From assembly GCF_900090045.1 (NCBI RefSeq), contig NC_041785.1:1116001-1180000 (forward strand): a stretch of DNA of 64,000 nucleotides, given 5' to 3'. This document shows, piece after piece, positions 11,728 to 23,170 of this stretch. The notes under the pieces are model-generated. The model did not search any database, was not told the DNA's origin, and was given only the letters and a program-made list of their open reading frames with translations. This stretch comes from Plasmodium malariae. Lineage: Eukaryota; Apicomplexa; Aconoidasida; Haemosporida; Plasmodiidae. Each line of letters begins with the position of its first letter. Position 1 is the stretch's first letter. The position numbers and the translations under genes are program-made.

Positions 11728-12949
11728 TAATGCTGTGAACTGCGTAAATATATATATATAATATATATATGTATGTGTGTAGCTTCGTTAACAGTTGGTT
11801 TATTTTCTTTTTAGAAAAGCTTAAACGAGTTCATAAGGCACATAAAAATGAATAAGATAAACGAAAAAGGAAAAAAATAAGAAAAATGAATTTATAAGGG
11901 AAAAAAAAAATAATAATAATATAATACACAATAAAACAATAGGACACTTAGGGAAATAATTTTTTTATTTCCCGTTACCACTTGTTAAAGAGAAAAAACA
12001 AAAAAGAAAGAATTGTAAAAAACGTTTACTATAACCTATTGTTTTAAAGTATTTAATTTTTTACGTAGTAAATTTAAGTATTTAATTTTTTTTTTTTTTA
12101 CATATTTTATTTGCATATACATAAAAATATACATATATTATATATATGAGTAAAACAAATTATCCTATTTACATTTATATATCGTCTAAAAATATAAACA
12201 TATATATATATATTCCATTACGCATACGGATTTGTAAAATTCCATTTTTACTAAAAATAAAATTATTCAAATTATTTACCTTTTTTATATTTTTTTTTGC
12301 ATATCTAATAAAAAACAATTATTTTAATTTTTCCTTTTAAATTAGTAATGCTAATGTTTCATATCGTATTTACATTTTTATTATTTAAATATACAAATTT
12401 TTAAATGCTATTATATTTTCCAAGATTTATAAAGAACAATTTCTTTTTTTTTCCACTAAAAACGGAAGGCATTGTTAAAATTTGTTCTCACATAATAAAT
12501 ATATATATATATATATATATATATTGTAGTTATATTGCATTTATTTTGTACATATATGTAATGCATGTATATAATATGTATGTATATCTGTAAGCATATT
12601 AGTACATATGTAAATGCATATTTGTATATATATATATATATAAATATGTAATAATATGTATATATGAATATGTAATAATATGTATATATGAATATGTAAT
12701 AATATGTATATATCTTGTTACTATTACTTTGTTTGAATTATTCATTTTAAAAGGCAAAATTATTATTGCATCAATTTTCAATAATTATAGAGAAAATAAA
12801 AAAAGCAATGATTTGATGGATTTTCTTGATTGTTTTTGTTTTTTGCAATGGGTTTTTTTTTTTTTTTTTTTTTTTTTAAACACAATATTTTATTTTACAT
12901 ACGCAGATGATTTTTTAATTGTCGGCTAATTTATTTTGTTCAAGTGTTC

Positions 12950-12990
<41 letters not shown>

Positions 12991-13505
12991 GTGTATATGT
13001 ATTATATATGTATGTATATATGTATGTATATACAAATACGTATACATAAGTGCGTAATAAATATGGGTGTTGTGAATGAGGAGATTGAGTACAAATAAAT
13101 ATGTGCTAAAGCAATGAATGGTTTCTTTTCATATTATATAAACGAAAATAGGATAATGAGAAAAAGAGAAGAGAGAAAAGGAAAAAAAATTATTTTGTAA
13201 ATGTTGTTCTGTAAATATAGAGTTAATATTTCTTTTTTTCTCTCATCATATAACTTCCCATCATAGCACATCTCTTTTCATTTATTTATTTTATTTTATT
13301 ATTATTTTTTTTTTTTTTTTAACATCCACTCATTGCTCTTTGTTCGTATACATTCATAACTAAAGCATTTTTCATTGCAGTATATTGTGTTTAAATGTTA
13401 AATACATTTTTTTTTAATTTTTTCAATAAAATATTTTAATCGTTATTAAAAAACAAAAAACAAAAAAAAAAAAAATTAAGACATTAGCACAATTCGGAAA
13501 GGAAA

Positions 13506-13545
<40 letters not shown>

Positions 13546-13625
13546 TGTACAAACGTATGTATACATATATATATGTGTATGTACGTATATTTTATTTTTT
13601 TATCGTATTATAAATTAATGTCAAA
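11728..13625. other. Intergenic region upstream of ERD2, no gene seen
   Basis: About 1.9 kb with TA repeats near 12500, 12625, 12955 and 13525, a 30-bp ATGTAATAATATGTATAT-type duplication at 12645-12715, and long poly-T/poly-A. Short open stretches such as 12729-12929 are AT-rich and unconvincing. It should contain the ERD2 promoter. Confidence 0.5.
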
Positions 13626-13966
13626 ATGAACATATTCAGACTGACAGGTGATATCCTTCATTTAGTAAGTATGTATATACTTATTATGAAGTTAAAGAAG
13701 TCAAAAAATTGTATAGGTATATCGTGTCGTATGCAAGAACTGTACTTAATAGTGTTTCTATGCAGGTATAAAGACTATACAGTAGTAACATAAGTCATGA
13801 TAATTATATATTTATTTGTATTGCTTACAGTAGTGAAAAGTTTATCAAGCGTTGCTTTTACCATCCGTTACTGTAACGTGTACCGTATATTAGCATATTG
13901 TTTGTTATATCACTATTCCGTGCTGCACGTTATACATTTCATTCAACTTTATTTTATTATCTTATA

Positions 13967-13998
<32 letters not shown>

Positions 13999-15106
13999 CC
14001 TTCTCCTGTACACCTTAAACCAGATATATAGATCTATTTTTCGTGTTTGTAAGTTTTTACAATACTGTAATGAAAATAACGTTTATATTGACCATAGCAT
14101 ACACCATATACTTAATAAGATTTAAGTTACCTATTTCACAAACGTATAATAGAAAAGTAGATAACTTCAAAAGTGAACTATATTTAATTCCACCTTGCTT
14201 AGGTAAAAATACATTTACATAGAAGAGAGAGCATACAGGAAATGCAAAACATGAATACTTGTGTGTGTGTACAAATGTGTGTAAACATACGTATGTGCAT
14301 ATATATATGTATATATACATACGTAGACTTATGCATGTTCACGTGGAGAAAGATGCATAAATTAATGCACATATATTAAAAACCCCTCTTTCTGACATTT
14401 CGGTTTGTCATTAAAGGCCCTTCAATATTTAACACGTGTGCATTGCGCCCACTTTACAAGCTACCACATTATTGTACGTACGTATGTATGTACGTATGTA
14501 TGTACGTATGTATTTACGTATGTATGTACGTATGTATGTACGTATGTATGTACGTATGTATTTACGTATGTATGTACGCATGTATGTACGTATGTATGTA
14601 CGTATGTATTTACGTATGTATGTACGCATGTATGTACGTATATATTAATGTATATATCTATGTATATATCTATGTATGAATTTATTTGTTTATTATAACA
14701 CATATTTTTATTTTTTATGTTTTTTATTTCCCCCCCCCCTTCTTTTCTTTCCTGTTCAGTGTTAAGCCTATTAACGTGTAGGACATACAATCTGTATAAC
14801 ATCCTTTGGTCTTTCTCCATATGGCTAGAGAGTGTTGCTATATTACCGCAATTGGTATTATTAGAAAAACAAAGAGAAGTAGAAAACATAACATCTCATT
14901 ATGTCATTACAATGGGTTTGTATAGAGCATTTTATATTTTGAATTGGATATATAGATATTTTTTTGATGAAAAACCGTATATAAATGTTGTTGGATGGAT
15001 AGGAGGATTAATTCAAACTTTGTTATATATTGATTTTTTTTATTATTTTGCTCTTGCGAAATGGTATGGAAAAAAATTAGTTTTGCCATTTAATGGTGAA
15101 GTTTAA
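13626..15106 (+). CDS. ERD2: ER lumen protein retaining receptor (KDEL/HDEL-type receptor)
   Basis: Three exons: 13626-13765, 14024-14202 and 14760-15106, with GT-AG borders and phases 2 and 1; 221 residues, the standard ERD2 length. It cycles between Golgi and ER and returns escaped luminal chaperones bearing KDEL-like tails. The start [13 protein letters not shown] matches the family. Further family blocks are [62 protein letters not shown] and [13 protein letters not shown], with seven hydrophobic segments. The C-terminus has the lysine pair GKKLVLP that in other ERD2 proteins serves retrieval. Intron 2 holds a large ACGTATGT array. In-frame sequence upstream of exon 3 (from 14717) is intron and should not be included. 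Confidence 0.96.
14476..14670. repeat. GTACGTATGTAT microsatellite in ERD2 intron 2
   Basis: Near-perfect tandem gtacgtatgtat array with ttta and cgca variants. It is open in all frames on both strands and non-coding. Confidence 0.9.
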
Positions 15107-15698
15107 GGTTAAATGGAACAATATTTATGAACACCTTTTTTTTTTTTTTTTTTTTAAACAATTTTAAGTTAATTATTTGATGAGATTAAGTATAAGTAAT
15201 GGACAAAAAATAACAGAGATATGTAAAAATAATAAAGGTCTAGTAAAAAGGAACAGAATAGTAATGAAGATGTATGAAAAAAAGAGAGGAAATACTTTTA
15301 TTCAAATAGCGTTTAAGAGAAGAGCATCTTTTTTTTTTCTTTTTTTTCCAATATATAACACTTTTCATTAATTTTATTTATAACCGTCATAATGCAACAA
15401 TAATATAAACAAAAAAAATTACAAAATAAAAATATATTAATTTTTCTGTTATGTGAAAAATTTATGTAAGAAACTTGTCACATGTAAAATAGAACGATAA
15501 AAGGATAAATAGATCAAAGGAAATAAAATAGAGACGGAAAGGAAAAACAAAAAAAAACAAATAAAGTTATCATAAAAATTAATAAAAATGAAAATTAATT
15601 TGACATATTCTTTTTCTTATATATTATTATACCATTTTACATATACGTATGCAAATGTACATTCGTGTATGTGTACATGTACATTTATACAAAAAAAA

Positions 15699-15743
<45 letters not shown>

Positions 15744-16312
15744 CCCACTTATACATATATATATATATGTATGTATACACATATTTATATAGGGAATTTC
15801 CCCCCAGCTTTCATTTATTTTTTTAATGATTTTACACTTATATTTTACACGTTCATGTAAAATGTTTTCTACTTATATTCTAAATTTTCATGCAATATGC
15901 TTTTTTTTTAGTTCAACATATAAATATATTTATGTATGTGTACATGTATGTATGTATGTATGTACGTGTATAGCATGTGACATTATAATTTAAAATTGTG
16001 CATGTTTATATATATATATATATGTGTACGTATACATTTGAATTCATATACATAAACAACAGCAACAGCAACAGCTACAGCAGCATCTAAAGCAGCATCT
16101 ACAGTTACAATTGCAATTACTATAACTACATGTGTACTTTATTTCTATTTTCTAAAATAATTCAAAAAATTACGAATACATTGTTCGCGCATAAATTTAT
16201 AGTGAATGGGCAATTTTGTTGTTAAAAAGGAAAAAAGAAAAAGAAAAAAAATACTCACATATATACATTCGTACATACATACATATATGTGTATTTTTGC
16301 GTGTGGGAAGCT
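15107..16312. other. Intergenic, no secure gene
   Basis: Mostly AT-rich with TA repeats (15705-15740, 16008-16022) and a short CAGCAA tract near 16060-16090. A 63-codon frame from 15180 (Lys-rich, starts MRLSISNGQKITEICK) could be coding but is more likely the ERD2 3' UTR. Confidence 0.45.
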
Positions 16313-16532
16313 TTAACAGTAGGCGCTTCCGTTGTTTCCGCTTTTATTTTTTTTCCTTCTAAATTTGTGGCTTCCCCCTTTTAAGCAGCAAATATTGCGT
16401 TTGCTGTATTACATGTGCAGCTATGTGTAAATATGAAGCAGAAAAATTATACCTGGTAAAACAAAAAGAGGTTTTCATGATTGCTTGCGCTGATTTATTT
16501 ATAAGGGCATATAACTCCTGCACTTTTCTCAT
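16313..16532 (-). CDS. Candidate small 2-exon gene (56 aa), unknown
   Basis: Manual model: exons 16532-16453 and 16403-16313, intron GTATAA...TACAG of 49 nt, phase 2. The frame starts MRKVQELYALINKSAQ and ends in a Lys/Gly/Asn-rich tail (KKNKSGNNGSAYC). The island is much GC-richer than its surroundings. It starts only about 120 bp downstream of the TFIIH gene stop on the same strand, so it may instead be 3' UTR. No family recognised. Confidence 0.3.
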
Positions 16533-16655
16533 GCGTCATATGTAGTTCCTCTTAATGAGGAGAGAAAGTCGCTTAACTTGTGGAGGTCGCTTAAAACCCT
16601 TACAACATTTACAGTGATATTACAACGATTATAACGTTTATAAAGCTAAGTATAG

Positions 16656-17621
16656 TTACATAGCTGTAAAGTCCAAGTCGGAGACGATTTTGTTTCTTAA
16701 GAGTGCTTTGGTGAATCTGGTTTTACAAAGGGAACAGGAAGTCCTGTCCTTTTCCGTTTTAATATCTTTTGCAGAACAGTAAATAGCTAGACAACATGAA
16801 CAAATATATGCTATATCTACTTGCTTGTTATGACAAGAACAAACAGCAATATTCGTATCTTCATTTAAATAAGTGTTTGAGAAATATTTCCTTGAATTAT
16901 TTGAAGGAAGAAACCAAAATATAATAGTCTGTGTTAATATATCTTCTATATTATCATTACAGTTAACATTTAAAAAAATATTATTGTCTATATACAAACC
17001 ATTCGTAATATTACAAATTTGTTCAAGTATTTGTGTTTTATCATTAAGAGAAAAAACATCAATAATAATATTATTTCTTTTTGCATTATAGGCTATGTTC
17101 ATTAATTGTGTGTACTGATTTGTATAAAAATGACTTCTGGATATATCTAGTAAAAATATTCGTGTATTAATATGTTCATATATATTACAAATTCTGTTAT
17201 TATAACATAGTGCCACTGCTAAAGCAGCAGATAAATTACTTTCAGTCATTTTATCACATTCGTTATCATTAATATAATTTATTAAATTATCATATGCATT
17301 ATTACAATAATCATTTTCTGATAAATTGTTTTTTGCATAAGATATATAATTTTCATAAATTATTTTACAGTTTTCTGAACAGGTAGCTATTATACATATT
17401 CTTTCTGAACTGTTCATAAGACAATAAAATCTTATAAATTGAAATACACATTTAAAAAATTCCGACAGTTTTAATATTTTAATATTGTTCTTATCAAACT
17501 TTATTTTTAATCCTTCACACCATATTAAGAAATTTACGTCTATTACTAAAATTAAGTGGTTTCGTACTAACTTGTCCTCTTTTAAAACTTGTCCTTTTGT
17601 GTCTACTTCATTCTTGTGCAT
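16656..17621 (-). CDS. TFB4: TFIIH core subunit Tfb4/p34
   Basis: Single exon, 321 residues, near the family size. Tfb4/p34 (GTF2H3) is a scaffold subunit of the TFIIH core, used in RNA polymerase II initiation and nucleotide excision repair, where it pairs with p44/Ssl1. An N-terminal von Willebrand A-like fold begins NHLILVIDVNFLIWC and contains SNLSAALAVALC. The C-terminal zinc-binding region shows CSCHNKQVDIAYICSCC and CSLCKTRF, giving the expected cysteine pairs. Sequence between the two parts is Asn-rich and diverged. The start ATG lies 40 bp from a long TTTG array that would fall in the promoter or 5' UTR. Confidence 0.9.
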   Translation of the reverse strand: MHKNEVDTKGQVLKEDKLVRNHLILVIDVNFLIWCEGLKIKFDKNNIKILKLSEFFKCVFQFIRFYCLMNSSERICIIATCSENCKIIYENYISYAKNNLSENDYCNNAYDNLINYINDNECDKMTESNLSAALAVALCYNNRICNIYEHINTRIFLLDISRSHFYTNQYTQLMNIAYNAKRNNIIIDVFSLNDKTQILEQICNITNGLYIDNNIFLNVNCNDNIEDILTQTIIFWFLPSNNSRKYFSNTYLNEDTNIAVCSCHNKQVDIAYICSCCLAIYCSAKDIKTEKDRTSCSLCKTRFTKALLRNKIVSDLDFTAM

Positions 17622-17660
17622 TATTAATTAGCTATATGTTTTCTGAAAAATAAGGACACT

Positions 17661-17880
17661 GTTTGTTTGTTTGTTTGTTTGTTTGTTTGTTTGTTTGTTT
17701 GTTTGTTTGTTTGTTTGTTTGTTTGTTTGTTTGTTTGTTTGTTTGTTTGTTTGTTTGTTTGTTTGTTTGTTTGTTTGTTTGTTTGTTTGTTTGTTTGTTT
17801 GTTTGTTTGTTTTGTTTGTTTGTTTTGTTTTTTGTTTGTTTGTTTGCTTGTTTGCTTGTTTGCTTGCTTGCTTGCTTGTT
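17661..17880. repeat. (GTTT)n tetranucleotide array
   Basis: Roughly 37 uninterrupted gtttgttt units (17661-17810), then a decayed portion with gcttgctt units. It lies just upstream of the Tfb4 start codon. The long Cys/Leu/Val frames across it are artefacts. Confidence 0.95.
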
Positions 17881-18609
17881 TTTTTTTTTTTTTTCGTTTT
17901 TTTTTTGAACAGAAGGATAGTTGCTTGGATTAGCGACTTTTTATGTACTATATTTTCTTACTTGCACATATGTTGTTTACATTTGCACATGTACAAAAAT
18001 GTACATTCAAACACATTCATGTGTACATGCTTTGTTTTCCTCTTAAAAGTCTAGGGTCCCTCTCACGCAGTCATTATATGTAATGCATAAATTTTTACTA
18101 ATTAAACATGTACACATGGAATGTACAAAAAAAAAAAAAAAAAAAAAAAAATTAAAGCAGAAATGTGTTATCAAGTAAAATGCCTTTCCCAAGAAAACTA
18201 TCAGCAGTGCTGACATGTTGGAGCAAACATACGCATACGTGCATATACTTTCATACGTATACATGCACATGCGCACGTATATATATACGAAAATATGGAA
18301 ATAGCTAAATTCTCCTTTTTGGATTAATAACAAATTTTCATTAATCTTTTTTAATAAAGGTAAAAAAAAAATAAAAATAAAACAAATAAATAAGATCGGC
18401 TACGTTAAGATAAGGTACGCCGAAACGGTAAACAGGCGAGAGAATAAAAGGCCTAGCCCAATTATCAGTTAAATTTAAAAAAGCTGAATAGCGTTAAGCA
18501 CCTTTTGAAGAATACAAGCGCGTTCCAAAATAACACGTATTAATGTAAATAGAATGTATCACTATAGTTTTTTTTTTTTTAAATTAACACAAAATGATTA
18601 ACTCTCATT

Positions 18610-19004
18610 TTAAAAAATATAAAATTCCTTTATTTTCGAAAATACCATGGCAAACGTGTAATAAACAATGCATAAGAAAAATTGAAAAAAATGAAGAAGC
18701 ATTTTGTGCTACATATGCACGTACATATACACATACATACATATATATATGTACATGAATGTAGTAATATATGTACACCCACGTATGTATAACGTTTGGG
18801 TATATTGCAAAATCGTAATTTTAATTGTGTGCGGCATATATTACGAGTAAGCAAAAGTGCTATTGTTATATACCGTTATATGGTATACACTTGTTTACCT
18901 GGGCGCACACAGTACATACTAATATTTTTAATTTCTTTAATTTTTTGCCCTTCCTTCAAATTCGTTTTTCCTTTTCTAATGATACCAGAAATTTTTCTCT
19001 TCAT
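18610..19004 (-). CDS. Candidate small 3-exon membrane protein (93 aa)
   Basis: Manual model: exons 19004-18899, 18859-18783 and 18708-18610. Introns are GTAAAC...ATAG (39 nt) and GTGGGT...TATGTAG (74 nt); phases 1 and 0 agree. The product begins MKRKISGIIRKGKTNLKEGQ, has a basic centre (QLKLRFCNIPKRYTY), and ends with one hydrophobic segment (FFQFFLCIVYYTFAMVF) and SKIKEFYIF. Exons are clearly GC-richer than the neighbouring spacer. No family recognised. It lies on the same strand as the RBM5-like gene, which ends upstream at 19289. The first intron is short, which lowers confidence. Confidence 0.4.
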
Positions 19005-19038
19005 TTACTCATTTTGTGAAACCCTTATTATTAACACA

Positions 19039-19087
<49 letters not shown>

Positions 19088-19288
19088 GTATGTGCATATT
19101 TTCTTTAAACCTTTTTATTGACAATTTTTTATCTACGTAGGAGTACCACGTATGTACATGATTAACAATAAAGGCACGTTTACTAAAAATAAAGCAGTTT
19201 TGAGGAAATTCAAAAAAAAGGGAAAAATTCGGCGAAATGTGAACATAAAAATAACTTAGAAATTAACGGAAAAAACCCAACAGCACCT

Positions 19289-22200
19289 TCATGTGACAGT
19301 AACAATATTCATTACAGCTTCCAAATTTTTTTTATGTAATGCAGAGGTATCTACATGCCTTTGCAGAAGGTCTGCATTTACAAATTTTCGTAAGCATACA
19401 AAACAAATATTTAAATTACAGTCATTATTAGAGAGTTGATTAAAACTGTCGCTTTTTCCTACTTTGTCGTTAGCATTATTAATTTCATTAATGTCAATGT
19501 TATTGTTATTGGTACTACTTTTATTCAAGTTCCTTGCGAGCATCGTATGATTGTACAATTTTCCATCCCCTCTAGTCGTATCAGTTTTAAAAGAATTTTC
19601 GTTACAACTGTTTGATTTGCTAACATATTTCGAATTATCATTATTATCATTATTATTATTATTACTGTTGCTATTGCTGTTGCTATTGCTGTTGCTATTG
19701 CTATTGCTGTTACTATTGCTATGGTCATTACTATTGCATTTACTATTATTATTACTTTTTTGTTCCTTATATAACTGTCTATTTATATTATACAAATTTC
19801 CGTGAAGTCCTTTTTTTTGTAATTCTTCCTTGTCCGAAAAATCATTTTCCTCATCTGCTGAATCGGTAGAAAAGTGTTTTTTAATTATCTCTTTGCTTTT
19901 TTTTTCTAAATTGGAACCACTAGTTTCATTCATATTCATTTGTTCCATATTTTTTTTGGATGCCAAGGCAATAATTTTCGCTTTTTCTACGAGGTTTGAT
20001 ACTTTCGTAAGAATTGTATTTTCACTTTGACTGTTCATATTTTTATCGCAAAAATTCTGGCCGTTCATATTTTTATCGCAAAAATTCTGATCGTTCATAT
20101 TTTCACCGCTAAAATTCTGACCGTTCATACTTTTACCGCATAAATTATGATTGTCCACATTTTTGCCGCTTAACACCTGACCACTCACAATACTGTTTGA
20201 AATTATAAGATTATCCTCCTCCTGCTCCTTTCCCTTCGCCTGATCAGGTTTCCCCAGCTGTTCATCATGCGTTTGTAAATTATTTTGCACTGTTGTAGAT
20301 TCGTTATTGTTATTTTTGTCATATGCTGCTTGTTCATTTTCCAAGTAAAACCTCGTTAAGCATTTGGCTTTTTCATTCCACATGTAATATCCTTTTGAAA
20401 GAGACATGTAAAAGTTTGTATTATTATCAAAATAAATTTGATATACAGGATGGTAATAATATTGGCTATTATAATCAAAAAAAAATTCGGTTAGAGCAGG
20501 TCTTTCATTTTTAAAAATAATAATTTGAGATGACCATGTAAGGAAATATGTATAATTCATAAGATTAATATTTGCTATTGCATCAATATAATTAACAAAA
20601 AAATTAAAATAAGGTATAACATTTTTACCAGTAATAGCTGATGATTTATTTATATTTAATTTAGCTAAATTTATACATTGAAAAAAACATTCTTTTTCTT
20701 TTTCTTTTATATAATCAATTTTTAAATAATTATTTTGAAAACTAATATAATAATTTCCTTCTAATTCTTTCATCATTTTTTCGATAGCTTTTAAATTATT
20801 AAATTCAATAAAGCAAAATCCTTTGCGTTTATTTGATCCTTTTATATCGTTAAATAAATATATATAATCAACATTACGTTTTTCAAATATTTCATTCAAA
20901 AATTTTATAATATCTTTATGTGATATATTTCCATCAATGTCTTTTAAAATTAACATGTTCGTTTTATCCTCATCCTGTAAAATTGCCTTTATCGTTGTTT
21001 CGTAGTTTTCTATATTATTTTCAATGTTATGAAATATAGGATTATACGAGTAAATATTGTTGTTATAACTATTGCTGTAATTATCACTTAAACACATGTC
21101 GCTTTTCGTGTTGTGCAAGCCTTTCTGCTTGCTAAAACGTGAATCACTACTGTTGTTACTATTGATGTTACTGCCCATGTTACCTGTTACTCTACTGCCG
21201 ATATTACCTGTTACTCTACTGCCGATATTACCTGCTACGCTGCTGCCGATATTACCTGCTACGCTACTACCAATATGACTCCTCTTATTACTGTCCCCCG
21301 CAGTTATATCCTCATAGTTGCCACTCAAATTTTTTAAGCTGTTCATGTTATCATTCGCATAAACCCCCTCCCCTCCTGTATGGGTGTCTACTGCAAAATT
21401 ATCAAAATTTTTTGAGTCCAGATTTAAATTGAACATATCATTCATGTAGCCACTACTATCTTGACAACTAAAATTATTTTTTAAAAAAGGATTTATTCCC
21501 TTTGCTTCATTCTCTACAATTTGTGCATCACTTGTTTTAGCAGCTTTACAAAAAAAGCAAGTTGGGCGTCGAGAAAAATTTAAAAAATTACATGAAGAAC
21601 AATACCAGTCATAAAATTTTTTTAATGCCTGCTGTTTTTCCTCTATATTTTTACCTTTTTTTTTTAATTTAAATAATGGGAATATATATGAATTGTTATT
21701 TCTTATTTCAATTAAGCAATCATTTTTTTCAAAAAGAGAAAAAAGTTTTCCAGATGCTTCATTGGATGGAAATTCAATTATACAGCACTGATCATCATTA
21801 ATTTTGTTTTCAATTTGAGTACTTAATATATTATATTGTATATTATTAAAATAGGAATTGTTTTTTAAAAATTCCAAATTTTCCCTTACAAATAAATCAT
21901 CTTTTATAGAAAAATATGATAATTTATTTATAAAAATATTAACAGGCAAGGAAAAAGCATTATTAATTGCTATATTTCGAATTATTTCATCAATCTCATC
22001 TTCAGTTATATCTTCTACTATTTTGTACATAAATACAAATCTCGATAATTCAATATTTATTTTCTTTTCTAAAATATCATTTATGTTTAATATTTTTTTA
22101 GCATTCATCATACTGGTATGCTCATATGTACCAGTCTCCTTATTCTCGTCTTCCTCATCATAATAATAATTGTTATTACTATAATGGTGGTTATAATTAT

Positions 22201-23170
22201 AATTACCAATATTACATTTACTACTATTATAATTACTTCTATTATAATTAATATTATTATAATCATTTAATCTATATTTCTTTCGTCTGTGCGTAATATA
22301 TTTTTCATCATTTGATCGAGTCGAATGTTCACTGTCACTATTTTTTGCACCATTGCGTGAGCCTCTTCGTCCCTCATCTTGTCTATATTTCGAATATATT
22401 TTATTTTCATATTTCTTACTCAAACTTTTGCTCACAGTACTGTTACTGTTATTGTTGTTGTTACTGTTATTGTTGTTGTTACTGTTATTGTTGTTGTTCC
22501 TGTTATTGTTATTGTTGTTGTTACTGTTATTGTTATTGTTATTGTTGTTGTTACTGTTATTGTTATTGTTGTTGTTACTGTTACTGTTAATGCTATTATT
22601 CATGTTGTTACTATAATTGTATCTAGCCTTTTTATGGCTATCCCCCTCAAAATCTGGACTTTTATTACTGTTACGTTTTTCATAATAATCCGTATCATTT
22701 TTACTATTATATGTTTTCTCTGCCCTTATGCGAACGCTTGTTCTTTCGTCATATCTTCTTATACTTCTTTTATTGTCATAATATTCTTCTTCATTACACT
22801 TGTGATATGGTCTTTCATACTTGTCGACGTGGCTTCTATTTCTGTCATACTTGTTACTATAGCTCCTATCTTTGCTCCTTTGATAATCGTTCTTACTAAA
22901 ATTATCTCTTGGCATGTTTTTATTATTCTTATCGTAATATGCTATGTTTTCGGATATATTTGCTCGTTCGGCTCTTTCAACTACTTCTGCTCTTCCTACT
23001 CTTTCTACTCTTTCATTTCTTTCACTCCTCTCATTTCTTTCTCTTCTGTCCCCTTCATAATCCTCTCTCCTATAATAGTTTTTAAATTTTGTTTTTTCGT
23101 TGTTATAATAATGTTCTTCTGCATAATTTTCTTTAAAATTTTTACTTTTCGATGGCATTTCCTCAGTCAT
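19289..23170 (-). CDS. RBM5/RBM10-like RNA-binding protein
   Basis: Single exon, 1293 residues. Domain order follows the RBM5/6/10 splicing regulators. A charged Arg/Glu/Ser-rich head comes first (1-200), then an Asn/Ser tract. A divergent RRM (about 370-500) is followed by a RanBP2-type zinc finger (about 520-545, WYCSSCNFLNFSRRPTCFFC), a second RRM (about 735-830, containing KGFCFIEFNN), and an OCRE aromatic repeat (about 895-940, YYYHPVYQIYFDNNTNFY). A C-terminal C2H2 finger (about 1255-1285, CFVCLRKFVNADLLQRH) ends the protein. RBM5/10 act in 3' splice-site choice in the spliceosomal A complex (family knowledge). The C-terminal G-patch found in animal relatives is absent; I searched the minus strand down to 18340 without finding one. 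Asn- and Ser-rich insertions, including a GSS/RVTGNI repeat, expand the linkers. Confidence 0.85.
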   Translation of the reverse strand: MTEEMPSKSKNFKENYAEEHYYNNEKTKFKNYYRREDYEGDRRERNERSERNERVERVGRAEVVERAERANISENIAYYDKNNKNMPRDNFSKNDYQRSKDRSYSNKYDRNRSHVDKYERPYHKCNEEEYYDNKRSIRRYDERTSVRIRAEKTYNSKNDTDYYEKRNSNKSPDFEGDSHKKARYNYSNNMNNSINSNSNNNNNNNSNNNNNNNNNSNNNNNNNRNNNNNSNNNNNSNNNNNSNSTVSKSLSKKYENKIYSKYRQDEGRRGSRNGAKNSDSEHSTRSNDEKYITHRRKKYRLNDYNNINYNRSNYNSSKCNIGNYNYNHHYSNNNYYYDEEDENKETGTYEHTSMMNAKKILNINDILEKKINIELSRFVFMYKIVEDITEDEIDEIIRNIAINNAFSLPVNIFINKLSYFSIKDDLFVRENLEFLKNNSYFNNIQYNILSTQIENKINDDQCCIIEFPSNEASGKLFSLFEKNDCLIEIRNNNSYIFPLFKLKKKGKNIEEKQQALKKFYDWYCSSCNFLNFSRRPTCFFCKAAKTSDAQIVENEAKGINPFLKNNFSCQDSSGYMNDMFNLNLDSKNFDNFAVDTHTGGEGVYANDNMNSLKNLSGNYEDITAGDSNKRSHIGSSVAGNIGSSVAGNIGSRVTGNIGSRVTGNMGSNINSNNSSDSRFSKQKGLHNTKSDMCLSDNYSNSYNNNIYSYNPIFHNIENNIENYETTIKAILQDEDKTNMLILKDIDGNISHKDIIKFLNEIFEKRNVDYIYLFNDIKGSNKRKGFCFIEFNNLKAIEKMMKELEGNYYISFQNNYLKIDYIKEKEKECFFQCINLAKLNINKSSAITGKNVIPYFNFFVNYIDAIANINLMNYTYFLTWSSQIIIFKNERPALTEFFFDYNSQYYYHPVYQIYFDNNTNFYMSLSKGYYMWNEKAKCLTRFYLENEQAAYDKNNNNESTTVQNNLQTHDEQLGKPDQAKGKEQEEDNLIISNSIVSGQVLSGKNVDNHNLCGKSMNGQNFSGENMNDQNFCDKNMNGQNFCDKNMNSQSENTILTKVSNLVEKAKIIALASKKNMEQMNMNETSGSNLEKKSKEIIKKHFSTDSADEENDFSDKEELQKKGLHGNLYNINRQLYKEQKSNNNSKCNSNDHSNSNSNSNSNSNSNSNSNSNNNNNDNNDNSKYVSKSNSCNENSFKTDTTRGDGKLYNHTMLARNLNKSSTNNNNIDINEINNANDKVGKSDSFNQLSNNDCNLNICFVCLRKFVNADLLQRHVDTSALHKKNLEAVMNIVTVT

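Noticed and set aside
14405..14698. Frames overlapping ERD2 intron 2
   Set aside because: ACGTATGT repeat; the ERD2 splice sites on both sides place it in an intron.
15180..15371. Lys-rich 63-codon frame after ERD2
   Set aside because: No splice or start context and composition close to spacer; probably 3' UTR. Kept only as a remark.
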